Below are positions 1-8,390 of a stretch of DNA of 64,000 nucleotides, one piece after another. Where the stretch lies: contig JAJRXC010000077.1 of the NCBI GenBank assembly GCA_024276495.1, positions 1 through 64,000 on the forward strand. The letters run 5' to 3'. Origin of the DNA: Actinomycetes bacterium (lineage in GTDB: Bacteria > Actinomycetota > Acidimicrobiia > Acidimicrobiales > Aldehydirespiratoraceae). The translations under genes and the position numbers were made by a program. A model generated the notes under the pieces. The model had not been told where the DNA came from and ran no database searches. It saw nothing but the letters and a program-made list of their open reading frames with translations. How positions within the stretch are numbered: the first letter of the stretch is position 1; each line of letters starts with the position of its first letter.

Positions 1-450
1 CTGCACTTCCTCACCGAGAACCCGCAGCAGCGGGCGGCGTGGGCGGCCGACTTCGAGGAGATCGCCCCGACCGCGGTCGAGGAGATCGTACGCCTCGCAT
101 CACCGGTCATCTCCATGCGGCGCACCGTGACGACCGACGGCGCCGAGCTCGGGGGCCGCACCTGGAACGAGGGCGACAAGCTGATCCTCAGCTACTGGGC
201 CGCGAATCGCGACGAGTCGGTCTTCGCCGACCCGCTTCGTTTCGACGTCGCCCGCAGCCCCAACGACCATGTGGGGTTCGGTGCGCCGGGTCCGCATTTC
301 TGCATGGGCGCCCATCTGGCCCGACGCGAGATCACCGTCGCGTTTCGCGAGCTGTTCCGTCAGGTCCCCACGATCCATGCCACCGAGGAACCAGCGATTC
401 TGCGCAGCAGCTTCATCAACGGGGTCAAGCGCCTTCCCGCGTCGATCTGA
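1..450 (+). CDS. Cytochrome P450, C-terminal part (5' end outside window)
   Basis: An open frame runs from base 1 to a TGA at 448-450, giving the last 149 residues of a P450. The K-helix ExxR is at fragment residues 28-31 (EIVR). The heme-binding loop FGAPGPHFCMG carries the axial Cys at residue 101. Heme-thiolate monooxygenases of this kind hydroxylate small hydrophobic substrates using ferredoxin or reductase partners, none of which is visible here. The substrate cannot be read from this fragment. It is convergent with the APH-like gene, 19 bases away. Family assignment is secure; the N-terminal half is missing. Confidence 0.93.
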   Translation: MHFLTENPQQRAAWAADFEEIAPTAVEEIVRLASPVISMRRTVTTDGAELGGRTWNEGDKLILSYWAANRDESVFADPLRFDVARSPNDHVGFGAPGPHFCMGAHLARREITVAFRELFRQVPTIHATEEPAILRSSFINGVKRLPASI

Positions 451-469
451 CGTCGTCGGGTCGGGGCGC

Positions 470-1507
470 TCAGAGCGAGCCGGTTCGGAGGATCTCGTCG
501 GCCATCGCGACCAGGTTGTCGACCGCGGCGCGGGCGTCGGTGTCGGCGGTGCCCTCCTGATCTCCCATCGCCCCCGCCGCGAAGCGGACCCGTACCCCTT
601 CGCTGATGGCGGCGAGGCGCCAGTGCTGAAAGGCGACGTACCAGGGCAGCTCGGAGATGTCACGGTCGGTTCGGCGGCCGTAGCGCTCGAGCATGTCGAC
701 TCGGCTGCCGAAGCCGGCGGCTTTCGTGGGGACGTCGGCGAGGCGGCCCTGGGCTCTCGGATCGTCACCCCACCACATCGCCATTCCCGCCACGTCGGCC
801 AGCACATCGCCGAGGGTGCAAAGCTCCCAGTCGAGCACGGCGGCGACCGAGCCGTCGTCTCCCATCATGCAGTTGTCCATGCGATAGTCGCCGTGCACGA
901 TGCCCGCGCCCTGCTGGGGCGGAATCGAGTCGACGAATCGCCGGTGGAGATCGTGGAACAGGGGCATGTCGCGGTCGCTGCCCTCGTCGATCTGACGTTT
1001 CCAGCGCCGTAGCTGGCGGGCGCAGTAGTCCTCGGTGCGCCCGAGATCACCGAGCCCGACCGTCGCGGGGTCCAGGGCGTGGAGGGCGGCGAGGGTGTCC
1101 GTCAGGGATTCGGTCATCACCGGCCGCAGTGAGGGGTCGACGGCCTCTCCGTCGGCGAGGTCGAAGATGATCTTGCCGGCCACGAAACCCATGACGTAGA
1201 AGTCGGCACCGTTGACCGCCTCGTCTTGGCACAATCCGATCATCGGGGGCACCGGGACCGGCGTGTCCCGAAGGGCCGACATGATGCGGTGCTCGCGCGC
1301 CATGTCGTGGGCGCTGGCGAGAACGTGGCCGGTCGGCGGCCGTCGCAGGACCAGCAGCGTGCCGGCCCGATCCGTGATCCGGTATGTGAGGTTCGACGCG
1401 CCCCCGGTGATCAGCTCGAACTCGAGCGGTGGGGTCAGGTCGGGTCGACGGTCGAGGATCCACGCGCTGACCGGCTCGGCGTCGATGCCGCGGGGCGCGC
1501 GCATCAT
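470..1507 (-). CDS. Phosphotransferase family protein (APH / ACAD10-11 kinase-like)
   Basis: 345 residues. The start is the ATG at 1507, which overlaps the TGA of the upstream F420 oxidoreductase as ATGA, so the pair is translationally coupled. The kinase core is clear: an N-terminal lobe with ITGGASNLTYRI (about 33-44), the catalytic loop HGDYRMDN (205-212) and the metal-binding DWE (226-228). Proteins of this type resemble the kinase domain of ACAD10/11, which phosphorylates hydroxyacyl-CoA, and aminoglycoside phosphotransferases. In actinobacteria they usually sit among acyl-CoA and F420 enzymes, so a role in hydroxy-acid or lipid catabolism is more likely than drug resistance. That role is inference. 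Confidence 0.88.
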   Translation of the reverse strand: MMRAPRGIDAEPVSAWILDRRPDLTPPLEFELITGGASNLTYRITDRAGTLLVLRRPPTGHVLASAHDMAREHRIMSALRDTPVPVPPMIGLCQDEAVNGADFYVMGFVAGKIIFDLADGEAVDPSLRPVMTESLTDTLAALHALDPATVGLGDLGRTEDYCARQLRRWKRQIDEGSDRDMPLFHDLHRRFVDSIPPQQGAGIVHGDYRMDNCMMGDDGSVAAVLDWELCTLGDVLADVAGMAMWWGDDPRAQGRLADVPTKAAGFGSRVDMLERYGRRTDRDISELPWYVAFQHWRLAAISEGVRVRFAAGAMGDQEGTADTDARAAVDNLVAMADEILRTGSL

Positions 1508-2406
1508 CGTCCCCCGGGGGCGAGCGCCTCGAGCAGGCCCCAGTCGGGTTGGGAACGGTTCGCCGGATCGATTGGCTGGATGCACACGTGGGTGGCACCG
1601 GCGTCGTAGTGGGCCTGGATGCGTTCGGCGATAGCGGCGTCGTCGCCCCAGGCCATCACCGCGTCGAGGAACCTCGGGGCCCGATCCTCGATCTCTGCTT
1701 CGGTGAAGCCGAGCCGCAGCCAGTTGTTGCGGTAGTTGGGCAGGTCCGCGTACATGCCGAGTTGTTGCCGGGTCGTGTCGTGGGCGATCTCGGCATCGGT
1801 GGTGCGCACACACTTCTGCTCGACGCACAACCACGCGTCGGGGCCCATGATCTCGCGGGCCCGGGCGGTGTGCTCGGGCGTCGTCCAGTAGGGATGGGCG
1901 CCATCGGTTTTCTCGGCGGCCAACGCCAGCATCTTCGGGCCGAGGGCGGCGAGCACGACCGGCGGTTCCTCCTCGGGGGCCACGCCGATGTACATCGACG
2001 ATTCCATCGCGTCGAGATACGCCCGCATCGTCGCGATCGGCTTGTCGTACGGGAGGTTGCGGAGGCCCTCGACCATCGGTGCGTGCGAGACCCCGAGCCC
2101 GAGCACGAACCGACCACCGGAGAGCTCGGCGAGGCTCCACGCCCCCTGCTTCATCATGCCGGGATGGCGCATGTGGATGTTGGCGATGCCGGTGGCGACG
2201 ACCAGTGTCTCGGTCGCGTCGAGAAGGATCGTCGCGTTGACGAACGGGTCGCGTCCGAAGGTGTCGGGGATCCACAACGCCGAGTAGCCGAGCGCCTCGA
2301 TCCTCGCCGCGAGCTCGCCGGTTTCGTCGGTGGTCAGCATGTCGGTGAAGAACCACACCCCGGTGGTGGACAGTCGATCACGCGAAGACGAGGTGGTGCG
2401 AGACAT
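1504..2406 (-). CDS. LLM-class F420-dependent oxidoreductase
   Basis: 300 residues from the ATG at 2406 (MSRTTSSSRD...). An earlier in-frame ATG at 2475 would overlap the divergent monooxygenase start and adds an unconserved stretch. The sequence reads as a luciferase-like TIM barrel: early LGYSALWIPDTFGRDPFV, then ETLVVATGIANIH and LSGGRFVLGLGVSHAP, typical of the family that uses F420H2. Its substrate is unknown. It is the first gene of a two-gene unit with the APH-like kinase and is divergent from the Baeyer-Villiger-type monooxygenase, 67 bases away, which suggests shared control. Confidence 0.9.
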   Translation of the reverse strand: MSRTTSSSRDRLSTTGVWFFTDMLTTDETGELAARIEALGYSALWIPDTFGRDPFVNATILLDATETLVVATGIANIHMRHPGMMKQGAWSLAELSGGRFVLGLGVSHAPMVEGLRNLPYDKPIATMRAYLDAMESSMYIGVAPEEEPPVVLAALGPKMLALAAEKTDGAHPYWTTPEHTARAREIMGPDAWLCVEQKCVRTTDAEIAHDTTRQQLGMYADLPNYRNNWLRLGFTEAEIEDRAPRFLDAVMAWGDDAAIAERIQAHYDAGATHVCIQPIDPANRSQPDWGLLEALAPGGR

Positions 2407-2473
2407 GGCGCTCACCCTCGCAGGCCCGACGCGGAACTGGCAAGCAGGGCGAACCGGGTGCGATCCTGCACCC

Positions 2474-4090
2474 ATGTCGGACGATGTCGATGTCGATGCG
2501 GTGGTCGTCGGGGCCGGGTTCGCCGGTCTCTACATGCTCCACTCCTTGCGGGGTCTCGGTCTGTCCTGTCGGGTGATCGAAGCCGGCTCGGGGGTCGGCG
2601 GCACCTGGTACTGGAACCGCTACCCGGGGGCCCGCTGCGATGTGCCGAGCCTGGAGTACTCCTACGGATTCGACGATGACATCGCCCGGGAGTGGACCTG
2701 GACCGAGCGCTACGCGACACAGCCGGAGATCCTGCGGTATCTCGAGTTCGTCGCCGAGCGGCTCGACCTGTCCCGCGACATCACCTTCGACACGAGGGTC
2801 GTGTCGGCCGCCGTCGACGAGGGTGCGAGCCGGTGGGTGGTGACGACCGACAACGACGAGATGATCTCCTGCCATTTCCTGATCATGGCCACCGGGTGCC
2901 TGTCGGCGGCCAACCTGCCCGCGATCGACGGCGTCGACGACTTCGGCGGGCCGACGTACCACACCGGTCAGTGGCCCCGTGGGGGCGTCGACTTCACCGG
3001 TTTGCGCGTGGCCGTGATCGGCACGGGGTCGTCAGCGGTCCAGTCGATCCCGCTCATCGCGGAGCAGGCCGACCGGGTGATCGTCTTCCAACGAACTCCG
3101 GCGTATGCGGTCCCGGCCCACAACCGCCCGCTCGACCCGGCCGAGGTCGAACAGGTCAAGGCCGACTATCCACGATGGCGAGAGGTCGCCCGCAACACCG
3201 GCACGGGGTTCGGCGGCCACCTCGCCGCGCCGCTGGTCGGCGCGCTCGAGGTCGACGAGGAGGAGCGACGTCGGGTCTACGACGAGCGCTGGGCCGCAGG
3301 AGGTCTGGCCTTTCTCGGATCGTTCAACGACTTGATGTTCGTTCCCGCCGCCAACGACACCGCCGCCGACTATGTGCGCGAGAAGATCGCAGAGATCGTC
3401 GACGATCCTGAGTTGGCGCGTCGACTGAGCCCCGCCACCGTGATCGGCTGCAAACGCATGTGTGTCGACACCGGCTACTACGAGACCTACAACCGGGAGA
3501 ACGTGGAACTGGTCGACCTGAGTGGTTCGCCGATCGAACGGCTCACCGCCACCGGGATCGAAGTGGCCGGGACCGTCCACGAGTGTGACGCGGTGGTGTT
3601 CGCCACCGGGTTCGATGCCATGACCGGCGCGATCGACCGGATCGACATCCGGGGCCGGGGCGGCCTGGCCCTCAAGGAGAAATGGGCGGCCGGGCCACTC
3701 ACCTACCTCGGGCTCCAGGTCAACGACTTCCCCAACCTGTTCATGATCACCGGACCGGGAAGCCCATCGGTGCTGACGAACATGGTCGTCGCCATCGAGC
3801 AGCACGTCGAATGGATCCGCGACGTCATCGAGAAGATGCACACGGAGGCGCTGGCCACGATCGAGCCGGAGGCCGACGCCGAGGCAGACTGGGTCGCCTA
3901 CGTCAACGCGGTCGCCGAGCTCACCCTGTTCAACGGCTGCAGCTCCTGGTATCTCGGCACGAACGTTCCGGGCAAGCCCCGCGTGTTCATGCCACTCCCC
4001 GGCTTTCTCGACTACAAGCAGAGATGCGACGAGGTCGCGGCCGCCGGCTACGAAGGGTTCGTGTTCGGCGTCGCGATGCCGGCCCGTTGA
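2474..4090 (+). CDS. Flavin-containing monooxygenase, Baeyer-Villiger type
   Basis: 538 residues from the ATG at 2474. The FAD-binding GAGFAG is at 13-18, with GGTWYWNRYPGARCD (about 42-56) typical of cyclohexanone-monooxygenase-like enzymes. The full BVMO fingerprint FxGxxxHxxxWP is present (F157, H163, W167-P168), followed by the NADPH-binding GTGSSA. Such enzymes insert oxygen next to a ketone to give an ester or lactone. The conserved late motif GPGSPSVLTNM is also present. The TGA overlaps a TTG start of a small membrane protein (TTGA). Substrate is unknown; a terpenoid or cyclic ketone is possible given the P450 nearby. Confidence 0.93.
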   Translation: MSDDVDVDAVVVGAGFAGLYMLHSLRGLGLSCRVIEAGSGVGGTWYWNRYPGARCDVPSLEYSYGFDDDIAREWTWTERYATQPEILRYLEFVAERLDLSRDITFDTRVVSAAVDEGASRWVVTTDNDEMISCHFLIMATGCLSAANLPAIDGVDDFGGPTYHTGQWPRGGVDFTGLRVAVIGTGSSAVQSIPLIAEQADRVIVFQRTPAYAVPAHNRPLDPAEVEQVKADYPRWREVARNTGTGFGGHLAAPLVGALEVDEEERRRVYDERWAAGGLAFLGSFNDLMFVPAANDTAADYVREKIAEIVDDPELARRLSPATVIGCKRMCVDTGYYETYNRENVELVDLSGSPIERLTATGIEVAGTVHECDAVVFATGFDAMTGAIDRIDIRGRGGLALKEKWAAGPLTYLGLQVNDFPNLFMITGPGSPSVLTNMVVAIEQHVEWIRDVIEKMHTEALATIEPEADAEADWVAYVNAVAELTLFNGCSSWYLGTNVPGKPRVFMPLPGFLDYKQRCDEVAAAGYEGFVFGVAMPAR

Positions 4091-4665
4091 CCGAGCTGCT
4101 GGATTCCGCAGGATTGCGACTCGCCGGCTATGTCGTCGTCGCGATGGCGGCGTTGGTCTCGGGTCGGCGAGAACAGCGATCGACGTCGAGCCCCAGCGAA
4201 GGCTGTTGGCCGGCGTTTTGGTATCTCAGCGCGCTGCTGCTCGCTGTGATGGCGGCTTCGCGGGCCGTCGACATCGGCGATGTCGTTTCCGATGTGGGCC
4301 GGGACCGGATCCGGTCGGGCGGCTGGTACGACATCAGGCGCGCGTTCCAGGCGCTGATCGTCGGCACGGTTGCCGGGGTCTGGGCCGTCAGCGTCTTGGT
4401 GTCGACCTGGCGGGTTCCGGCCCGGCACCGGCGTTTTCTGCCGGCGGCGGTCATGTTGGGAACGCTCGCGGGCTTCGCTGCGGTCCGCGTCGTGTCGTTC
4501 CACTATGTCGACACGGTGCTCTACCGCCGCGACCTGTTCGGGGTGCGCGTCGTGGCCATCGTCGAGTTGGCCCTCCTCGCGCTCACCTTCGCGACGATGT
4601 TCTGGTTCCCGCTGGTTCGGCGAGGAGATCCCGAGGACCGGACCCCGTCGACCCCATCGCCATGA
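4087..4665 (+). CDS. Hypothetical multi-pass membrane protein
   Basis: 192 residues from the TTG at 4087, which overlaps the stop of the monooxygenase (TTGA). There is no better start in frame after the stop, and the frame upstream is a shadow of the monooxygenase gene. About five hydrophobic segments are visible, for example LAGYVVVAMAALVSG, FWYLSALLLAVMAASRAV, LIVGTVAGVWAVSVLVST, AAVMLGTLAGFAAVRVV and VELALLALTFATMFWFPL. I do not recognise a family. Coupling to the monooxygenase suggests co-expression but says nothing firm about function. It is convergent with the dodecin gene, 9 bases away. Confidence 0.65.
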   Translation: MTELLDSAGLRLAGYVVVAMAALVSGRREQRSTSSPSEGCWPAFWYLSALLLAVMAASRAVDIGDVVSDVGRDRIRSGGWYDIRRAFQALIVGTVAGVWAVSVLVSTWRVPARHRRFLPAAVMLGTLAGFAAVRVVSFHYVDTVLYRRDLFGVRVVAIVELALLALTFATMFWFPLVRRGDPEDRTPSTPSP

Positions 4666-4674
4666 GCGGGCTGC

Positions 4675-4881
4675 TCATCCCTGCTTGTAGCTGAGGCGGA
4701 GCTTGGTGCGAAACGCGATGACGTTGCCGTTCTCGATGAGCACGTCCATCTCGACGACCTCCGCGACGCGGAGGTCGTCGTAGGTCTTGCTCGCCTCCTT
4801 CACCGCGTTCTGGGCGGCTCGTTCCCATGAGTCGCTGCTCGATCCGATCAGTTCGATCACCTGATAGACGCGGTCCTCCAT
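4675..4881 (-). CDS. Dodecin
   Basis: 68 residues from the ATG at 4881, the usual dodecin length. The sequence follows the family closely: VYQVIELIGSSSDSW (5-19), a helix EASKTYDDLRVAEV (29-42), then a strand ending FRTKLRLSYK. Dodecins form hollow dodecamers that bind flavins; mycobacterial members also bind coenzyme A. The gene overlaps the stop of the acyltransferase gene by one base (TGATG), so the two are co-translated. The tail of that acyltransferase looks like a second copy of this fold, which makes the pairing unusual. Confidence 0.95.
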   Translation of the reverse strand: MEDRVYQVIELIGSSSDSWERAAQNAVKEASKTYDDLRVAEVVEMDVLIENGNVIAFRTKLRLSYKQG

Positions 4882-5789
4882 CACTTTCCTCCATGGTCGT
4901 GGGTCGGCTGGTAGCGGGTGGAGACGGCGAGATCGGTCTGGAACGAGATGCCGTCGGGGTCGAGAACCAGACGAAGCCCCTTGACCTGTCCGACCCGGGC
5001 GTCGTCGTAGCGCGTACACGCCTCGGTGACGCTGCGGCGGGCGCTCGCGGCCCAGCCGTCGCCCGAGGTGCGGAATCGGTGGACCTGATAGACGGACTCG
5101 GATCCTCCCCGGATCAGCGGCGGTTCGTCGTCGGCGAACTCCGACGAACGTTGCTGTGGGGTCATCGTCGCGATCGCCGCCATCACGTCGTCGGTCATCT
5201 GCTGACGACGCCGTCTCTTGGCGCCGCCGAGGTAGCGGGCCGGGTCGATCGGTTCGCCGAAGCGAATCGTCACCTTGCCGGTGCGGCGGGGCACGCTGCG
5301 ACCGATCGGCTGGACCTCGTCGGTGCCGACCAGGCCCACCGGAATGATCGGCGCTCCCGTCTGCAGGGCCAGGTGGGCGACCCCGGTGTGACCCTTGTGG
5401 AGGCAGCCGTCGCGGCTCCGGGTGCCCTCGGGGTAGATGCCGAGCAGCTCGCCGTTGTCGAGGAGCGCGGCAGCGGTGTCGAGCGCGGCCATCGACGACC
5501 GGGCCTGTTGGCGACGGATCGGCACCATGCCGACGGCGGGGAAGAGGTATCTCGTCTTCCAGCTGTCCATGTACTCGGCCTTCCCGAGGAACAAGACGCG
5601 GCGCGGTGCGGACAACATCACCATCGGCGTGTCGAAGAACGAGACGTGATTCGGTGCCAGGATCGCGGGGCCGTGCGCCGGGATGTTGTGGGCACCGGAG
5701 ATGTCGGCGTCGTAGAGGCGCCGGATCAACGGCCGCCCGACGCGGCGCAGCGGATCCGCCAACCACCCGACACCCCATCTCTCGGTCAC
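4881..5789 (-). CDS. PlsC-type acyltransferase with C-terminal dodecin-like domain
   Basis: 302 residues. Residues about 20-215 are a lysophosphatidate-type acyltransferase: catalytic HX4D as NHVSFFD (H48, D53), substrate-binding YPEGTRSRDG (119-128), and GAPIIPVGLVGTDE. PlsC enzymes move acyl chains from acyl-CoA or acyl-ACP to lysophosphatidic acid at the membrane face. Residues about 232-295 are extra. They align by eye with the neighbouring dodecin: VYQV at the start, a central Trp, TRYDDARVGQV against KTYDDLRVAEV, then a closing beta-strand. The acyltransferase call is firm. The dodecin-like tail is my own alignment and should be tested. Confidence 0.88.
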   Translation of the reverse strand: MTERWGVGWLADPLRRVGRPLIRRLYDADISGAHNIPAHGPAILAPNHVSFFDTPMVMLSAPRRVLFLGKAEYMDSWKTRYLFPAVGMVPIRRQQARSSMAALDTAAALLDNGELLGIYPEGTRSRDGCLHKGHTGVAHLALQTGAPIIPVGLVGTDEVQPIGRSVPRRTGKVTIRFGEPIDPARYLGGAKRRRRQQMTDDVMAAIATMTPQQRSSEFADDEPPLIRGGSESVYQVHRFRTSGDGWAASARRSVTEACTRYDDARVGQVKGLRLVLDPDGISFQTDLAVSTRYQPTHDHGGK

Positions 5790-5897
5790 GGCCTCATCAT
5801 GGCCCGAGTGAGTGACGCGGGCGAGGGAAACCGTGCCTGTTCACGAAGAGTTGGCTCCGATGTCAACCGGGCCGGGTGCCGTGTGCGTGATACTCAC

Positions 5898-6443
5898 GTG
5901 AATGCGGATCCGACACTCGACGGCGCGGCGGTGAGCGACGATCCGTTCGCCGGGCCCGAACTGCACTCGTTCGACGAGTGGTATCACCGCGAGTACCGCC
6001 GGGTCGTGGCGCTCGTCTACACATTTTCGGGCAGTCGCACCGCGGCTGAGGAGCTGACCCAGGACGCGTTTCTCGAAGCCCATCGCCGGTGGGGCACGCT
6101 CTCGACCTACGACGACCCCGGCGGCTGGGTCCGCAAGGTCGCGATGAACAAGGCCCGTTCGCGGTTTCGGCGGGCCGGAGCAGAGGCGAGGGCCTACGCC
6201 CGTCACATCGGGCGCCAACGCGACCTGCCGGCCGTGTTGCCCGAGTCGGCCGAGGCGTTCTGGGCCGCGGTGCGAAGCCTGCCGACTCAGCAGGCCAAGG
6301 TCGTGGTCCTGCACTATCTCGACGACCTCCCCGTCGACGAGATCGCCGACATTCTCGACATCGCGTCAGGGACCGTCAAGACCCACCTGCACCGCTCCCG
6401 TGCCACTCTCGCCGAGCGCCTCACCCCCGAGGATCTCTCATGA
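5898..6443 (+). CDS. RNA polymerase sigma factor, ECF/sigma-70 family
   Basis: 181 residues from the GTG at 5898; a second GTG at 5931 is equally plausible, as neither has a clear ribosome site. Region 2 is seen in YRRVVALVYTFSGSRTAAEE and LTQDAFLEAHRRW, followed by GGWVRKVAMNKARSRFRR. Region 4 is LPTQQAKVVVLHYLDDLPVDE with the helix-turn-helix IADILDIASGTVKTHLHRSR. It directs RNA polymerase to a small regulon. Its stop overlaps the ATG of the next gene (ATGA), so that membrane protein is the natural candidate for its regulator. Confidence 0.92.
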   Translation: MNADPTLDGAAVSDDPFAGPELHSFDEWYHREYRRVVALVYTFSGSRTAAEELTQDAFLEAHRRWGTLSTYDDPGGWVRKVAMNKARSRFRRAGAEARAYARHIGRQRDLPAVLPESAEAFWAAVRSLPTQQAKVVVLHYLDDLPVDEIADILDIASGTVKTHLHRSRATLAERLTPEDLS

Positions 6444-8386
6444 ACGACTTCGAAGAACTCGCCCGCCGCAGTGTGGAAGCCGCCGATGACAGCGTGCGTC
6501 GCCTTGCCGTTCCCGACCTCGTGGCCCGTCGCCGCCGTCGCCCGGTCGTGCTCGGCCTCGCGCTGGGCGTGCTGCTGCCCGTGGTCGGTGTCGTCATGTT
6601 GCAGTCCGGCGACGACTCCACCCCGACAGTCGTCGGACCCGAGACGGCGGGGGAGGGGCTGGCCGTCGACACCGGAGGCGCCCGCGACGAGCAGTTCTTT
6701 CGCCTCGAGTGGCCGACTTCGGGCGATTTCGATCCCATTGTCGCGGCCGATCTTGCCGGTGACGACGCCGACTTCCCCACGGCCACGACGAAGGTCTACG
6801 GCCGCGGTACTCCGGAGGACCCGTTCGCCCAGGCGGATCTCGTGATCGTGACGCTCGTCGAGGCTGAGGAGTTTGCCGGTGAGCTCTTTGGCGAGAGAAC
6901 GACCGTCCGAGGCAAGGCCGGCCGGATCGACCCGACGATGCTCAAACTCGGATTCCGCAGCGATGTCCGATGGCGCGAAACCAACGAACTGGTTGTGATG
7001 GTGTCGAGCCGGTCGATGACCCAGGAGGAACTCGTGGATATCGCGGAGTCGCTTGAATTCGATGGCCCCGAGGTGTCGTTCGACTCGCCGCTCGATCTCG
7101 TGATCGACACCGACACGCTGCCGGTTGCCTCCCCTCGGATGGGCTCCGTGAGCTGGATTCTCACCTACTCCCCCGCGATGGGAGGTGCGGAGAGGCCGGT
7201 GTCGCTCTACGCCGAGGAAGCGCGGCCGGAGGTTCTGCGGCTCCAGCGGTACTTCTTTGCGCCGGATGCCGAAGTTGTGGAGGTGCGCGGTGAGCGAGGC
7301 TGGCTCTCCACATCTCCCGGGCTGTCCCCGTTTGGTCTCAACACCACCGAACGCTTGATCTGGTCAGAGGGGGGAGTTGTCCTCTCGCTGGCGATTGGAG
7401 ACGGACCAGTGGCGGGTGGGCTGAGCGCGGTCGAGATAGCGGGAGAGCTGGTCCAGATCGACGAAGCCCGCTGGGCCGAACTCGTGGCGGCGGCCGCGCA
7501 GAACCGAGGCGAGATCGAGTTGATGGCACAGGGCGAGTTCGAGGCCGACGACCAGTCGCTCAGGTGGCAGTTGATGATCGACCGGTCGCTCTCGTTGTGC
7601 CTGTCGGTCGATTTCGGTGATCCCGTGCACACGAGCTGTACCGGCTCGACTTCCATCGCCGACGGGGTCCCCGCGACACAGGGGATCGGTTCGGTCAGCT
7701 TCTCCGTGGAGGAACGGTGGGTCGAGGTCTGGGGTCCGATCGGCGACGGTGTCGACCGGCTGGTTCTCGAGTCGCCCGACGGGGCTTCGGTCGATCTCGA
7801 GATCTACTCGCCGCAGTCGATCGAAACTCGAGTGGTCGGGTTGTTGATCCCGCTTCGCCCGGGTGACGGCGACTACGAGTTGGTCGCTCTGGCGGCCGAC
7901 GGCGCCGAGATCGAACGGCGAGCCTTCGCCGAGGGCCCGGTCCCCATCATCCCCGAGCTTCCGGAGGGAATCGAGGCGGCGCTCATCGTCGGGCGCGATC
8001 GTGACATCGCCTGGGAAGTTCGAGCGGACGCCGGCGGGGTCTGTATATGGGCAACCTTGCTGGATTCCGGATTCGACCTGGCGGGGTGCAGTCCCGGCTC
8101 AACAGTGAAACTCAGACTGGGGAATGAATCTGTGATCGGCGATGGTCTACTCGTCGCAGGAGTGGCACCGGCGTGTGTCGATGCGGTTCGACTCACACAT
8201 TCGGGGGAGTACACGGAGAAGGCAGCTCAGCTCACCGACCTGATTGATACGCCAGGGAAGCTCTTCTTCGCGTGGGCCACGACCGAGGGACCCGGCGCGA
8301 CGACGCTGTCCCTTCTCGATGAGCAAGGAGGAGTGATTGCTGCGTTTGTTCCCCTTGAGTCCGCGGAGGTCGAAGTCGTCTGCTGA
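6440..8386 (+). CDS. Membrane-anchored protein coupled to the sigma factor (possible anti-sigma)
   Basis: 648 residues from the ATG at 6440, coupled to the sigma gene by ATGA. A cytoplasmic N-terminus (MNDFEELARRSVEAADDSV, then RRRRR) is followed by one membrane segment, about residues 36-54 (VLGLALGVLLPVVGVVMLQ), and a roughly 590-residue outer part of no recognised family. No zinc anti-sigma HxxxCxxC motif is visible. Position and topology fit an anti-sigma factor or a sensory partner of the sigma factor. The N-terminal 35 residues are short for a classic anti-sigma domain, so this stays an inference. It ends 4 bases before the convergent CoA-transferase. Confidence 0.7.
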   Translation: MNDFEELARRSVEAADDSVRRLAVPDLVARRRRRPVVLGLALGVLLPVVGVVMLQSGDDSTPTVVGPETAGEGLAVDTGGARDEQFFRLEWPTSGDFDPIVAADLAGDDADFPTATTKVYGRGTPEDPFAQADLVIVTLVEAEEFAGELFGERTTVRGKAGRIDPTMLKLGFRSDVRWRETNELVVMVSSRSMTQEELVDIAESLEFDGPEVSFDSPLDLVIDTDTLPVASPRMGSVSWILTYSPAMGGAERPVSLYAEEARPEVLRLQRYFFAPDAEVVEVRGERGWLSTSPGLSPFGLNTTERLIWSEGGVVLSLAIGDGPVAGGLSAVEIAGELVQIDEARWAELVAAAAQNRGEIELMAQGEFEADDQSLRWQLMIDRSLSLCLSVDFGDPVHTSCTGSTSIADGVPATQGIGSVSFSVEERWVEVWGPIGDGVDRLVLESPDGASVDLEIYSPQSIETRVVGLLIPLRPGDGDYELVALAADGAEIERRAFAEGPVPIIPELPEGIEAALIVGRDRDIAWEVRADAGGVCIWATLLDSGFDLAGCSPGSTVKLRLGNESVIGDGLLVAGVAPACVDAVRLTHSGEYTEKAAQLTDLIDTPGKLFFAWATTEGPGATTLSLLDEQGGVIAAFVPLESAEVEVVC

Positions 8387-8390
8387 CCGC

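Noticed and set aside
470-2356. 628-residue minus-strand protein
   Set aside because: Only the part below 1507 is the kinase; the rest is an Arg-rich shadow of the F420 oxidoreductase gene in another frame.
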